From positions 286,243 through 317,642 of the forward strand of contig JH154054.1 of the NCBI GenBank assembly GCA_000226015.1: a DNA stretch of 31,400 nucleotides, in the 5' to 3' direction. The position numbers and the translations under genes are program-made. Of this stretch, positions 9,116 to 19,207 are shown piece by piece. Position 1 is the first letter of the stretch. The number at the start of each line of letters is the position of its first letter. Under the pieces are notes generated by a model. It did no database searches. It saw only the letters and a list, made by a program, of their open reading frames with translations, and was not told where the DNA came from. This DNA is from Mnemiopsis leidyi. Lineage: Eukaryota > Ctenophora > Tentaculata > Lobata > Bolinopsidae.

Positions 9116-10728
9116 GTCTTATGTGAGCAGAGCTGAGAAGTGCAATTATGTGATCAGAAGTGCAGTTCTGCTAAATTGCAAACAGGTGAAGCTTGAAGCT
9201 AAAAACGCACTGAAGCGCACTAAAAGTGAATGATTTCACCAGTTTAAAGCTCTTTCGTCCAGTTTAACCAGTTCCCACTAAGAGATTAAGTAACTGTTTC
9301 TAGTTCACAAATTAATGAGCGAAAAAAATTTAAAACCGATTTCAAGGCGGATAATGAACGGCAGTAAGGCGGAATGGATTGACTGCCAGATGGTTGATTC
9401 CCCAAATTCAGTTAATCTTTTTTCAGACCGTTAAGTTCAATTGGACCGAATCCGTATCGACTATCGAGGCGGTGTTGATGAAACAAAGAAAGGCAGGAGG
9501 GAAAATAAAAAGGACTAAGTTGAAAACTGTTTGGTCGAATGGGAATAATTTTCTCATCGTCGAATTGCATAATTTAGTAAAATAAAAAACCTCTCACATT
9601 TCTTCATAAGATCATGCATGATTTTCAATAGTTTCATGGATTTTTTGTTATGGGAATCTGAAGATAATTTACAATTGTGTGGTGCCGGCACGTTGCCGGA
9701 TAATCGTGATATCGTTAAGGATGGATTACAGTGCTTATATGTATATGTGCCCGCATAGTGCAGATCAAATTGAACATACTCAGGCAAATGTTCGCAAACA
9801 TTATCACTAATATACGAATAAAGAATTTTATCGGATTAGAGATAGGGATCATCTTCACATCTCAAAGGAATTTTCTCGGCGCAGTTTAAATCTAAACGTT
9901 AATTTGTACAATAATGAAGAAATGAATTTTTAAACGTTTTTGAACAGAAATTAGCCAATGGCAGTAACTTACTGACGGCGTTATAACTGACTAGTTGAGA
10001 TTCTAGAAACAGAGCTATAAATTAAGTTACAAAGAACTCTAAAAGTTCTACAACTTGACACGGCCCGGTCCATTGTCAACAAACCACTTCGTCACAATGG
10101 TCGCCACCTGTTAATCTTTCAATAATGATATTAACAAAGAAGGCAAAAAAGGACAAAAATCGTCATTGTTAGATTGTTCATGGCTCACTCTCAACAGGTA
10201 TCTTTCGGATTGTGTCGACTGAGAGGGGTTATAGACCAATCTTATTGGTGAACTATAATAGATGCATTAAGTACGTTATATGGTGATGTACTTTATGGTG
10301 ATGATCGTGCACGCCCTGCCGTACAATATAGACCGAAATGTCTGAGCCTGAGCGAAGGTTTTATAATTGAAGTTCCGCAGCACGCGAGTTCCTCACTTTG
10401 TAGTTAAAGTAGTGAAGTACCTTCTTCAAAGAGCGATAGATTGACAGCTGTCATTATTATTTACCGTACCAGACTATTATATTATATAGTATATATAGTA
10501 TACACCTATATATATAATATAAATATAATAGTATATACCTATCGTCAGAATGTGTTTATAGCTAAATTATATCAGACGTGAAGTAAGTCATGGTCTGTTA
10601 TGACTCCAAATCCGGCATGAATAGCTCAACAGATAGTTTAGTGGACAACTGAACAAACTAATACTTTGAATCCAAATAGTATAATTGGTAATCTACATAT
10701 CTGAAAATCTTTCTTCAAGTTCCCGCAG
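9116..10728. other. No gene supported; AT-rich palindromic tract at about 10475-10545
   Basis: Presumed intron or intergenic DNA. The stretch 10475-10545 is almost entirely A/T, with nested palindromes built from TATATA and ATTATA units, and can form long hairpins. A 53-codon open stretch at 9427-9585 follows a good acceptor (TTTTTTCAG) and ends at a TAA overlapping AATAAA, but nothing in it is recognisable. Confidence 0.4.
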
Positions 10729-13700
10729 AGCCCAGGCCCAGTAAAGACATGTGTTCCATTTCCCCGAGACAAGTTTAGTGCGCGACGTTTACCGGCCCTT
10801 CCTGATCTGTGTCAGAAATACTTCGCCAAGGTACGTGTCTTTGTTACGTCACGTGACTTGTATTGACTAGCGATATTAGTCTTTTGAATCGGTAATACCA
10901 ACTCGGTATTTCAATAGCTTACCGATATTATGGTTTAATTGGTGTTGAACTGTTTATAGTGGTGGCCTTCGTGAATAAACGAAAGGATTTAATCTCCTAA
11001 TATGCCTCAAGCTACTAGTAATAAATTATATTACGGTTTCGTTTCAGCCAGTAAAAGAAGAAAAAGAAGAGGAAGAAGATAGAAATACCACAACAGAGAA
11101 GAAGATACAAGCAAGACTTCCAGTCGTGAGACGAGTAAAGACAAAACAACAGGTTGGAACATCTCACTCTAGGCAGCCTGTACATTCATGAGCTATGGAA
11201 TTGTATCACATGAAGAAAGTGCATACTCTTAATATCAACTTATTTACTTTAGAGGAAATGGGATAATTAAGTATGTAGATAATTAGATAATTGCAGGTTT
11301 CTGGCTTAATTATAAATGAGCGACAGTATTTGTAATACCTATTCAAAGTACTAAAGTATGAAGTGGTCACAGGAACTACGAGCACGTTTCCGCTTTCCGA
11401 CCAAAATCTCACGGAATAACGACGCTAGTCTCATTACTACATAAACGTCAGTCTGTGTCTGCTATCGTTATTTTTATCTCAGATACACTGATCTGTTGTA
11501 TCGGTCCTGGCTTCGCACTAAAACTCTAACAACATAGGGCCGTCCACAAAACAACTTAATAACCTGCGATGGTTAAAGGTGGATTATACTGGGCAAAATA
11601 TTCCCATATCGTAGATAAGAGGAAATCGTTGACATATGATTGTTGGATTGATAATGGTTAATGAGCCATAATCATGTAAGCGATTTTGCTGTAATTAGCA
11701 TACAGAGACAGCATTCTTTTCCATGGGAAATGGGTAGAATTGATAGTTTTGATACATACCAAAGGATCAATGTTTATGGAAATTTACACAAGATGAAAAC
11801 TAAGTGTTGCTTTAAAAAAAAATGATACTTATTTCATAAAATAGCATTCATTGTTTAGGAGAAAAGGAAAAAAGTCACTCCTTTCTGGCCACTTAAGTTT
11901 GCCACTTAAGTACAAGTGCTTAAGACTCTCAACTTTACAATATTTCTGTTTACTTCTAACGAGTCTTTTGTGGGAGTCTTTCGACAGCTGAAAAAATATT
12001 TAGAATGCAGGGCATAATACTTATTCAGAAATATGCATTTTTCAACAAATTCGAATTATTTTCTCGGCAAGACATTCGACAGACTCTCTGAAAGCCCCTT
12101 TCACTACCTCTGCAGCTGCTTCTCATAAAAATGATTAGAAATTAAATATAAACATGGAGCTCGGCTTTAGAATTGAATGTAAGATGTAAGAGGTTGTGTA
12201 CTTTAGTCATAATAATGAAGATTTTGGCAGCGTTAGGAAATTCTACGTGAGTAGGTATCTAAATGTTAGTTATAGGGGCTTTAGGCTTAGCCTGGATCCG
12301 TTTTTTTCAAAATTAGGCAATACAAAATTTAGTGCGCTATAAAACTAAAACTTATATCGTTCTGACTATTATTTGAAACGAACCCGGCACAACATAAAAA
12401 CCACAGCTAACTGGGGAACTAAGAAACTTAGAAACTCTACTAAATAAACAGTAAGTTCCGCTCCTCCATGATCATTTTCTCGTTGTACAGTGTGTACTTT
12501 GTAGTTACACTACACAGTAAACATTACAAAGTAAACACTTGCACTACACAGCAAACATTAGCAATAAGCATCATGTAAAGTCCAGTGCAGGAGAAATAGA
12601 AAATTTGAAAAGTGTGCCATATGTTATAGTTGTTAGGATTTGGACAGTGGACACATAATCGCCTTGTTCGCCAGCCTTCTCTTTACTGTGGCACCAGCTA
12701 TCATCTACATGATCTACCTCCTGACCTCCTGTAAACTGCAGTATTATCATCTGCAGTTCAAACAGGACACAGTCTCCTGACTGCATTGTCAATCATAAGT
12801 AAAACTTCAAATACCGGCGCTGGTTTATCAGGTATTGCAAGATAGGTCTGCATATTATCGTTTTTCCTTGCTTTACCAAACGGGGAACGAGGAAGGTTTA
12901 ATTTCTAACTAAGAAGTATTTACTAACTCCCTTTAACTCCAGGCAAAAGAGCGGGAGGTTGGAGGAGGGAGTATTTCCTACGAGGACGACTGGACGTTTG
13001 CCAAGTTGCACAGTTCCCAGGGACTGCGACAGAGCAAGTCCGGAGCGCCGACACTCAAACATTACTGGAACATCTCCGGACAGGAGCGACAACGTATCAT
13101 CTCATGTCCTCAGGTACGTTGTCTATTTCCGTGCAATTGTAAACTTTTTTGTAGTGTACCTCATATACCTGATAAGTACAGACTAATTTCTTTTGTGTAA
13201 CCATATATTTCTTTCTGAACGTCATCGAAAAAGCTGCTTTGATCCAACATAAAACGTTCAGTCTTTGAACTTCGCTGATGCTTGATATGCGCTTATTGAT
13301 GAAGTAACTAATGATGAAAAGCTTATGCTTAACGCTCTTACGCTGTACTTCAAAGGATTTCTGTAACAAAGTCTCACACTTTGGAGCATCATCGCAAGTA
13401 GCATGTCGCAGTATCGTCATTGTTTGCTCTTCACATTTTATCATATAATTTTTGGCTCTCTCTTCGTGTTTATAATCACTATCTTAAAGCGTTTCTAAGC
13501 TTTCAATTCACTGTCACAACTCACAGAAACAAAATCATGACAACTGAAACGAATTTGTTTTGGAACTACCGTATTCCATAATGACAGTTGATAAATGCCA
13601 TGCTGAACCGAGAAAACTCGTCTTAATACTCACAGATGCCCCTATTACTGCCCCAAAAACTTAAAAAAGTATTTCGAATTATTTGGAATCTCTAATTTTT

Positions 13701-15312
13701 CTAAAGACATACTTCCTTAATTTCAAAGAAATATTTCCTATATATTAAATTCGAAAATTACCTTACTGACTTTTTTGTTCAAATAACTTGGTACAAATTG
13801 GATCTACATGTCTGTATCCTTTTATCGTTACACCATTTCACATCATGGGAAAAAATTTAACAACTGAAACGCACAAAGACANNNNNNNNNNNCGATGCGT
13901 TTATTAGGATAACGCTACACTGTTAAATTTGCGTGTACGTCATATCACATATTGTGTCACATAATCTATTAATATCATCGTGATATACGCAAAATTAAGA
14001 ATGAAATAATTGGCCACAGTTGCGCATAAACTTAAAACCATAGATAAGTCAGATTAGCATTAGAATTGAATCTCAAATTGACATAATACTTCGGAGTAAT
14101 ACTCTGATAGTTATACGTACGCCGCGCAACGGCGATAAACTCGCAAATATATATTCAACGTAGAATAACTTTGCGGAGGCAATTTGTGGCGTAGACATGG
14201 TAACGGTGGTGCGCACTGCACTATGTGTAAAATTGCTTTTTGACCGCGGACAGCGGACAGCGGACAGCGGACAGCGGACAGCGGACAGCGGACAGCGGAC
14301 ACCGCCATCTACCTACCTACCCACCTACCACCTCCAAAATCCGACCACTTTAAACCATCTACTTTACTTTTTTGCCTTCGGCAAAAAAGTATTAGAGATG
14401 GAAAAAATTGGATTACATGTCTGTATCATTTTATCATTACACCGTTTCAAATCATGGGAACAAGCTTTAACACCTGAACTGATTCAATTTGTACAACTGT
14501 ATTTGTCTCAGAAATCCTGATTTTACGTACTGAGCTTGTAACACGCATTACTTTTTATGTTATCAAAGGCAATATTGCGTCTTTCACTTTGACATTAATA
14601 TGCGCGCGATCGCGCATCAACGTACCATCATTCAAACGTAACTCGCAATCGAAAAACTATCGAAGCTCTCACTATCAAATTACTTGACACTGGAAACAGG
14701 GCACAGGCTACGGCAATTTGGTTTAGATGTATGTTGATGCTTTGTAGCTATCGCTTATCGATCGATATAGCCATTTCATCATTTATAATTATTGACGCCC
14801 GGACGCGTTACGCGGTTGAGCTATGCCAGTGTTGTACGGCAGCGCGCACCCTCCTGTCATTCGCTTCGAATAGTGATCTGTAGTAGTCAGACAATGCCAG
14901 TGATCTGTAGTAGTTAATAGTGATCTGTAGTAGTTAATACTAATAGTAATACATAATAGTGATGTCATTTTGAAGATAAACCAATTTTAATATAGGGCAG
15001 TTGTGTATTAAATGTAATTATATCTTATTTAATCTATATCAACCGTATCTGCATTTGATTTACCAACACCAGTTCATGGAATAACGAGATCTTTTTCAGC
15101 ACAATTTGCTGATGGAGGACGAGACTGAAGAAAGAACTGAAACAAGAGTATGGAGAGTGCCAGCCAGATGTTTGACCGCATCTGGAAGTGAAAACAACTA
15201 CTCCGACATCATCGCCACGACGCAGCGGTTAATTAAGACGGCCGAGAGTTTGCAGGGATCGTCCAGCAAACTTGGAAACGGGAAGTTGATTGTCGCCACT
15301 ACTGCTTCCTGA
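10729..15312 (+). CDS. Unrecognised multi-exon gene, C-terminal 196 aa (5' end uncertain)
   Basis: Four exons join without a single stop and all three introns are phase 0: 10729-10830 (acceptor CCCGCAG, donor AAG|GTACGT), 11048-11152 (TTTCAG, CAG|GTTGG), 12943-13113 (CTCCAG, CAG|GTACGT) and 15100-15312 (CTTTTTCAG to TGA). Lengths of 102, 105, 171 and 213 nt are all multiples of three. Exon 1 encodes a Pro/Arg-rich stretch (CVPFPRDKFSARRLPALPDL). Exon 2 has an acidic run (KEEKEEEED) followed by a basic run (RLPVVRRVKTKQQ). Exon 3 includes YEDDWTFAKLHSSQGL and TLKHYWNISGQERQRI. Exon 4 is mixed and ends KLGNGKLIVATTAS. No signal peptide or membrane segment appears in this chain. I do not recognise the family. 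AATAAA at 15409 would end the transcript. More 5' exons are likely. Confidence 0.7.
12637..12780 (+). CDS. Candidate alternative last exon encoding a membrane anchor
   Basis: After a fair acceptor (TAGTTGTTAG|GAT), 47 codons run to TGA. Residues 5-29 (GHIIALFASLLFTVAP followed by AIIYMIYLL) form one convincing transmembrane helix, then a short polar tail (CKLQYYHLQFKQDTVS). The exon is in phase 0, as is the upstream exon ending at 11152, so splicing to it would replace exons 3 and 4 of the unrecognised gene with a tail anchor. It lies entirely inside the 11153-12942 intron on the same strand. It could instead be chance or belong to an unseen gene; there is no consensus polyadenylation signal close downstream. 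Confidence 0.35.
   Translation, partial: DLDSGHIIALFASLLFTVAPAIIYMIYLLTSCKLQYYHLQFKQDTVS
13882..13892. other. Assembly gap (11 N)
   Basis: A run of N within the last intron of the unrecognised + gene. The true length of the missing sequence is unknown, and it lies between the two copies of the ~75-bp repeat, as expected if the repeat confused assembly. Confidence 0.99.
14246..14301. repeat. Heptamer microsatellite (GCGGACA)8
   Basis: Eight perfect, contiguous copies of a 7-bp unit, GC-rich in an AT-rich neighbourhood. A 7-bp period shifts the frame with each unit, so overlapping ORFs here read through the repeat as the same peptide pattern every three units and are not genes. Confidence 0.97.
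14365..14391. repeat. Perfect 12-bp stem hairpin, TACTTTTTTGCC-TTC-GGCAAAAAAGTA
   Basis: Left arm 14365-14376, loop 14377-14379 and right arm 14380-14391 pair perfectly. It resembles a rho-independent terminator in form, but in an animal intron it is more likely part of the repeat whose second copy begins about 15 bp downstream. Confidence 0.85.
14872..14934. repeat. Three copies of the 16-mer AGTGATCTGTAGTAGT
   Basis: Exact copies at 14872-14887, 14899-14914 and 14919-14934, separated by 11 and 4 bp. It is a small local repeat cluster about 165 bp upstream of the last exon of the + gene. Confidence 0.9.
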
Positions 15313-15408
15313 AGGACTGTAATTAATTTTAGCGCTGATTTTGTGATTTTAATTGACGCCTACCAATTCCATTTAGACTTTGTGTTCGGACATTGGTCAA
15401 CAGCGACA

Positions 15409-15414
15409 AATAAA
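15409..15414 (+). terminator. Polyadenylation signal AATAAA for the unrecognised + gene
   Basis: A canonical hexamer 97 nt after the stop codon at 15312, in the expected orientation. A 3' UTR of about 120 nt would be normal. The hexamer is common in AT-rich DNA, so it is supportive only. Confidence 0.45.
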
Positions 15415-17034
15415 CGAAATTGTTCAACAGAAACCGTGTCATCCAAACATTTGCATTTTAAATCTGTAGTTATTGTTAAGTATGCATATGATTTCGTAAA
15501 TTTTGCCCAATACCCAAATACATATTTATTACTATTAGGTGGAATGTTTTTATCCACTGGATAATATCCAGCCTCGCTATTTCGCAGAAACTAAAGCACA
15601 ATGCAGTAATGCACCCATGCAGTTTGTTTTGCAACGTTGGTGCCGGATTAAATAACTGTGGTCGCACGTGAATATTATTTAATTGAATATAGGAAAAGTG
15701 AAGTAATTTCCTAGCAAACGTGAAGTAATTTCCTAGCAACAAACTGGTATTTAAATTTAATCTCAGTTTCAGAATGGAACTGGACCCAGTGTTATACAAT
15801 AAAAATGTTTATAAAATTTCGCAGCCTTCAAACGGCTTTATTGCGATTCGAATTAGTTTTTCTTTTAGTTTTACACAGTTTAGGGCATAGGGGAAACTAT
15901 GTAATTCAAATATGGATTTTCAAAGTCAAACATGGATTTTGTTTTTAGGCGAATATACTTTTCGGCGAATCCGCGAATTATAAGTGATTCTACTTCTAGT
16001 TCTACTGCGATATTTTCTTTCTTACCGATATAACTGATGAATACTTGCAACAAATTAACCCGTGAATGCTTTTTCTTTATTTCTTAATTTAAAATCACTT
16101 TTAGGTACATCCCTTCTTTATATCATTATCTGCCCAAATTATCATTGATCTTTCTCAACATGATGGTTCAACTTCAAGTTAAACCGATGTTGAAATTCGA
16201 ATACCATGTGATAACTTTGGCATTTCAATGACAGCTTCAGCTCGAATGACATAGTATTACATACAGAATGAGAGACATGAACACTTTTCCACTTGGCTTA
16301 TCAGCGTCTTATCAGTATCACGGTAATTTTACACCCGGTATTGTATTGAACATTTTTCCTGGTGCATTTTGACGTCTAGACCAAGGATATGAGAGAGCTA
16401 CTGACTAGGTTAGAAATGGCAGTTTGATAAGCAGTCACGTGAAAAGCAAATTGCGAAAAGTGAAAGTTATAGTTCCGCACCATTTTTGACAGAAGAAATA
16501 AAATTCGATTCTTTTCAGTCTGCTAAACACGTAAAGGTCTGCACATATACAATATGCACATAATATGCACATAATATGCACATAATTCCAAGCCTCAATA
16601 TCATATATAACTCATTTAAACTACCAAATATTAACCAATTGATAGACTGAGTCTACCCATCTAGAACTCGAAACAATATCTCATCTAACTAGAAGCATTT
16701 TCAAAAATATAAACAAATCATGGCGTAATACCCAGGCTTATACAATAATGTATATATCATGTTTAGTGAAGTATCATATCATCATCAGTGTTAAGTGTAT
16801 TCCAAGAAAAAAAAAACAACAAAGCTCCGTTAATATAAGTCAACACGCCACACTAAACGAAGTACCCCCAAGACAGAACACAGTCACTATAGCAACGATC
16901 ACGTGACGGAATTTTAAAATTACATGAAACACATCCACACATCCCCGGTAATATAGCTTGCCATGCACGCCTCGCCAACATGGCCAGTTCCTCTGGCAAG
17001 CCAATGATCGACAAAGTTTGGATGGCGACAGGTT
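15415..17034. other. Intergenic DNA with two short tandem repeats, no gene supported
   Basis: GTGAAGTAATTTCCTAGCAA occurs twice (15698-15717 and 15720-15739). AATATGCACAT occurs three times in tandem (16551-16583). TCACGTGA palindromes lie at 16435 and 16899. A 22-codon ORF starting at ATG 16980 (MASSSGKPMIDKVWMATGFN...) has a strong start context (AACATGG) but no other support. Confidence 0.45.
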
Positions 17035-17615
17035 TTAACCAAGCATAATGAATTTGGCTCCAGCTTGCGCTGAGAGACCAATCTTGGTGCTCAGGCTTGA
17101 ATCTAGATTTCTAGAAAGCATTGTCACAACTGTTAACTGTTGAAATTGTTTCTGTCCGGCAGGAATCTGGTATGGGGTGGTGAGGCGGCAATGGCAAGAA
17201 ATTTGACATGAACTCAGCGGACAAATAGCGGACACAGACACATTGACATCCGTCTCGTTAGAACTAGAAGAGACACTTTTCTCGTCCATTAAGAGACACT
17301 CAGACACATGTCGCACTACCTTATCACATGTTCTACAGAACTAAATAAGAAATTCTGAACCTAGAACTTGAATGAGAAGGCTACACAGTTAACTTGTGGG
17401 TTAGAATGATTGAGGGAAATTAGAAATTGGGCGCTGGAAGGACTCAACACGGTTATCAACAAAACATGACACTGATCCTGCTATAACACTCTGGACAAGA
17501 TAAAAAGTTCGCCTTACTTTACGTCTTGACTGGACACAACCCATCGCAACTTGGTTTTCATCGTCAGGGCAATCTAAGTCTGGTCTCACGGTAACAAATA
17601 ATCTATCAAACCTGC
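17035..17615 (-). CDS. Candidate 3' end of a Cys/His-containing protein gene, two exons
   Basis: Terminal exon 17340-17035 follows a good acceptor (TTTCTTATTTAG) and runs 101 codons to TAA, opening FCRTCDKVVRHVSECLLMDE, whose C-x2-C-x6-H-x3-C spacing suggests a small zinc-binding unit. The preceding exon ends at 17518 with donor AAA|GTAAGG in phase 0, matching the next exon. It contains RLFVTVRPDLDCPDDENQVA and MGCVQSRRK, and its 5' boundary may be an acceptor near 17615 (TTATCAG or CAGCAG). The joined peptide reads sensibly across the junction, but I do not recognise it. Upstream exons were not settled, and no AATAAA is seen close downstream. It would be convergent with the + gene ending at 15312 and co-oriented with CELF. 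Confidence 0.4.
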
Positions 17616-18661
17616 TGATAAGATTATGATATTGATATTCTTCGACTCTATTCAGGTATCATAACTGTTCTTTGAGATTTGCCACAAAAACTTAGCCTAG
17701 GAAAGTGACCGTTCGCAGGCGCCCTGACGATGAAATGATGCGTACAAGTTGCTCTAGTTTAATAAATATTATAAATAAAAACCTCTGTTAATTTATAAAC
17801 ATTTTATCCGCGTGGAAATGGTACGTGTCTCGATGAGAAGCTTATCATTGCCACCTGTTCATAGCAATACGAAAAATAACCGTGGGAACAAATAACCATG
17901 TGACTTGCTGTCGAACGGGTGGCAATTGCGTGAAAATTATATAACTTGCTTCCTACTTAAACTAATAAATATATCATAACGGTCTCAAATATGTTAACTC
18001 TTATCATTGACTTATAAACAAAGATGTCAAGTGGTTAATTCGATGAGGCTTGAGAGATGCAGAAAACGAAACAAAGATACCATCTTCTAATTTTACCACG
18101 GTGAAATCTGCAAACGGCGGAAATAATATGTACGTGAAAGGTGAAAATTGTGAAATTTTTCGGCAGATGCATATAGTCCACGACGAGTCCCAAAATAGAT
18201 CTCTTACTGTATGCGAGCGAGACTGATTCAGTAAACAATATCAATAAACAATTCACTAGCATAATAAGAAACCTTAAAAATCTCACTTTTTATAATATAC
18301 TTTTCGCTATTTACAAGATTTACCATTGAAAAATAATCTTAACATGGAATACCGCACACAACTCGTCACTAGAGACTAGTCACGCATACACACGCTTGAA
18401 AAGCTTTTAAAAATTTCAATTCGATAAATGTATCATAAAATTGCATATCATAATCTAAAAATCTTATGAGAGCCTATATAATATATAATTATCATCGTTT
18501 AAATCTAATCACTTCTGAATTAAATTTTAAGATCATGTAATTATCATGAGATTTATCCACATCGTCTTCGCAAACTTCTCACTGCGATCGGGCTACAAAA
18601 ATAAATCTGTTGTAGTCCTACCATCTAGTCACGAGGCTTCGTGCTAGTTCTTGCGTGGAGC

Positions 18662-18687
18662 ACGTCACGTGACGTCATACGCACGTG
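18662..18687. promoter_or_regulatory. CRE / E-box palindrome cluster just downstream of the CELF stop
   Basis: The 14-bp perfect palindrome ACGTCACGTGACGT (18662-18675) overlaps a consensus CRE, TGACGTCA (18670-18677), and is followed by GCACGTGC (18681-18688). The surrounding 60 bp are CpG-rich, unlike the flanks. These are recognition sequences for bZIP (CREB/ATF) and bHLH-ZIP factors. The site lies about 130 nt past the CELF stop, so it is in its 3' UTR or serves another transcript. Confidence 0.45.
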
Positions 18688-18801
18688 CAGCTGTCACGCG
18701 CGGCTCGAGAGCGCAAGTCCCTGGGCAAGCTCAATACTAGCTGCTGCTATTCTTCATCGTATCTTCATCATTTTACTGGGGATATTATCTGACTGGCATG
18801 T

Positions 18802-19207
18802 CTAATAGGGCTTGCTTGTGTCCTTTGCTCGTTTCAGCTGAACTTTGAGACGTTTCATCCCGATCTGGAAACCGTTCATGGCGTTGATAGCAGCTTGAGC
18901 TGATATGGCGTTGTCATAACTTACAAAACCTGAAATGGAAGGAAAGCTTAGCTGAATGATTGAATTGACATATTAAAATAACTTCAAATTGAGAGTTTAG
19001 ATGAAAATCTAATCACTCAAAGTAACCGCTCTTTGGCTGTCTAAAAAAATATGATGGACCCACCAAAACATTTGCTGAGATTTGTAACTTTGTCGACAAA
19101 AACTTTGGCAGAAATGACATTTCCAAAAGGACCAAATGTTTGGAAAAGATCTGAATCGGTGAACTCTTGTGGCAGATGGTAGATGAACAGATTCGCCCCT
19201 TCTGGCC
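18802..19207 (-). CDS. CELF: CELF exons 6-7 of those visible: RRM3 and C-terminus
   Basis: Exon 19207-19064 begins in the highly conserved sequence [16 protein letters not shown] (RNP2 = LFIYHL) and ends KCFG. Exon 18929-18802 continues [20 protein letters not shown] and finishes with the family tail ending DTSKPY. The RNP1 octamer KCFGFVSY is therefore split by the intron in phase 1. The two aromatic residues of RNP1 and the Phe and Tyr of RNP2 that stack on RNA bases are present. Missing the acceptor at 18930 and reading through the donor at 19064 would give a false C-terminus. Confidence 0.95.

Larger units (their letters stand above)
13795..14479. repeat. Two diverged direct copies of a ~75-bp repeat (13795-13870 and 14405-14479)
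   Basis: Both copies share AAATTGGAT-TACATGTCTGT and continue through similar TTTTATC.TTACACC.TTTCA.ATCATGGGAA blocks, with scattered mismatches and single-base indels. They lie in the same orientation in the last intron of the unrecognised + gene and look like two members of a dispersed repeat family. Confidence 0.7.

Noticed and set aside
9427-9585. 53-codon open stretch after a strong acceptor, ending at a TAA overlapping AATAAA
   Set aside because: The phase would allow it as a terminal exon of the + gene, but there is no recognisable content and a terminal exon is already found at 15100-15312.
14365-14391. Hairpin with T/A arms as a bacterial-type terminator
   Set aside because: The context is an animal intron with no bacterial gene nearby; it is better explained as part of a repeat.
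14197-14520. 107-codon forward ORF
   Set aside because: It reads through the (GCGGACA)8 microsatellite and a dispersed repeat; its composition is repeat-driven.
16980-17048. 22-codon ORF with strong start context (MASSSGKPMIDKVWMATGFN...)
   Set aside because: It is too short to support without transcripts or conservation.
18035-18286. 83-codon reverse ORF, and another reverse frame ending FVSFSASLKPHRI...
   Set aside because: An acceptor at 18107 is attractive, but no good donor joins it in phase to the exon at 17518, so I left it out of the candidate gene.
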